Origin: Prorocentrum cordatum | Taxonomy: Eukaryota; Sar; Dinophyceae; Prorocentrales; Prorocentraceae | Length of the DNA: 64,000 bases | NCBI GenBank assembly: GCA_963575745.1 | Contig: CAUYUJ010000853.1 | Location: 1-64,000 of the forward strand | Direction: 5' to 3' | In this document: in pieces, positions 63,439-64,000 of the stretch | Layout: each line of letters starts with the position of its first letter | How positions within the stretch are numbered: position 1 is the stretch's first letter | Translations under genes and position numbers: made by a program | The notes under the pieces: model-generated | The model's input: the letters and a program-made list of their open reading frames with translations, nothing else | The model's database searches: none | What the model was told of the DNA's origin: nothing

Positions 63439-63555
63439 ATGCCGGAATCCGTCAAACACCTCAAGTTTCATGAGGTGTCCAACATCGAGTGTCCTGAAAC
63501 ATATAAAGACACATGGTTCTGGAGCACGGTGTTTCAAAACATTCTGTTTCTATGA
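63439..63555 (+). CDS. Possible upstream exon or leader ORF of TRTE family member 3
   Basis: A 38-codon frame from ATG, MPESVKHLKFHEVSNIECPE and on, ending TGA. Parallels the 61-codon ORF upstream of member 1 (28918-29103). Confidence 0.3.
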   Translation: MPESVKHLKFHEVSNIECPETYKDTWFWSTVFQNILFL

Positions 63556-63649
63556 ACAAAAAATCTGCGCGCGCGCTCTCTCGCGAGTTTTAATGACAAC
63601 AAGTAGTTGTTCACCAACTTCATCACATGCGACCAAACTGGCCTCTCGC

Positions 63650-64000
63650 GAGCAAATGTCGATATCGTTCGAACGCCTTGCAAGCGTGCTGGGGGGGGCA
63701 CGGTCCCTATCAAATAACCACATGCGGGCCATTCGCACCCGTCGGCCGCGCACGCACGTCGAAATTGTCCCAAAACCTTCGACCCCGACAGAGGGACACC
63801 ATCATCGACATCGGCGGGCGTGATCAACATCGGCACCGCCACTGTCATCGTCGCAACCAGCTTCGCCACGATCATCATCGTGTCTGTCTGTCGTTGCCGA
63901 CGTCGCGATGATACCGCCGTCGTCCGAGTCACCGGCTCGCACTGAAGCACCCGCGCGCCAGCGCGGGCTGCGAAACACGCGCTGGGAAGTCCACAGCGGT
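63650..64000 (+). pseudogene. TRTE family member 3 (cut by window end)
   Basis: CACATGCGACCAAAC and TCGTTCGAACGCC upstream words match member 1. A frame with GVINIGTATVIVATSFATII is followed, in another frame, by ESPARTEAPARQRGLRNTR. The ATG shared by members 1 and 2 is ACG here. The sequence runs off the window at the point where the Ala-rich block should start. Confidence 0.4.

Overview
What it is. The window looks like non-genic, repeat-swamped nuclear DNA of a eukaryote. It is visibly GC-rich and has no operons, ribosome-binding sites or bacterial-style gene packing. It is full of trinucleotide arrays (CTC/GGA, CAT/ATC, GAC), TG and TGCG tracts, minisatellites, and short elements with terminal inverted repeats (TIRs). 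Short gene-like reading frames are interrupted by candidate GT-AG introns. A GC-rich alga with a very large genome, such as a dinoflagellate, is a reasonable guess, but nothing here proves it: no spliced leader, rRNA or recognisable marker gene was found. A run of 100 N at 44942-45041 marks an assembly gap. Most long open frames are by-products of stop-free microsatellites or minisatellites and are not annotated as genes. || Layout. 1-10 kb: CTC/GGA/GAC arrays, foldback and MITE-like elements, and an 84-bp minisatellite. 10.4-11.3 kb: the best single gene candidate, a minus-strand EF-hand membrane protein. 11.4-15.6 kb: several MITE-like elements and a fragmentary minus-strand gene at 14.5-15.6 kb. 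15.9-18.3 kb: TG tract and 11-bp and 24-27-bp minisatellites. 20.2-21.4 kb: a two-unit satellite of 11-bp GCTAAAGCTAA repeats. 22-27 kb: nested MITE-like elements. 28-31.3 kb: gene-like islands and a 196-bp TIR element with a 5-bp target duplication. 31.5-35.5 kb: TG/TGCG, CTC and CAT arrays. 36-44.5 kb: foldbacks, purine/pyrimidine arrays and a 78-bp minisatellite. 45-50.5 kb: CAT/CTC arrays with two minus-strand gene candidates. 50.8-51.9 kb: gene-like island. 52-59 kb: a higher-order array of about 1.3-1.5 kb units built from 10-11-bp CTTGGG words. 60-64 kb: gene-like islands, including three members of small putative membrane-protein families. || How it fits together. Two things stand out. 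First, at least nine families of short non-autonomous TIR or foldback elements (about 105-310 bp) are dispersed here, several in 2-5 copies, and some contain or abut the microsatellites. Second, a degenerate sequence superfamily keeps a 10-11-bp spacing of CCAAGAGG/CTTGGG words at a dozen places although the words themselves have diverged. The few gene candidates are short, mostly minus strand, mostly contain a membrane segment, and several are paralogous within the window. No function can be assigned beyond the EF-hand.
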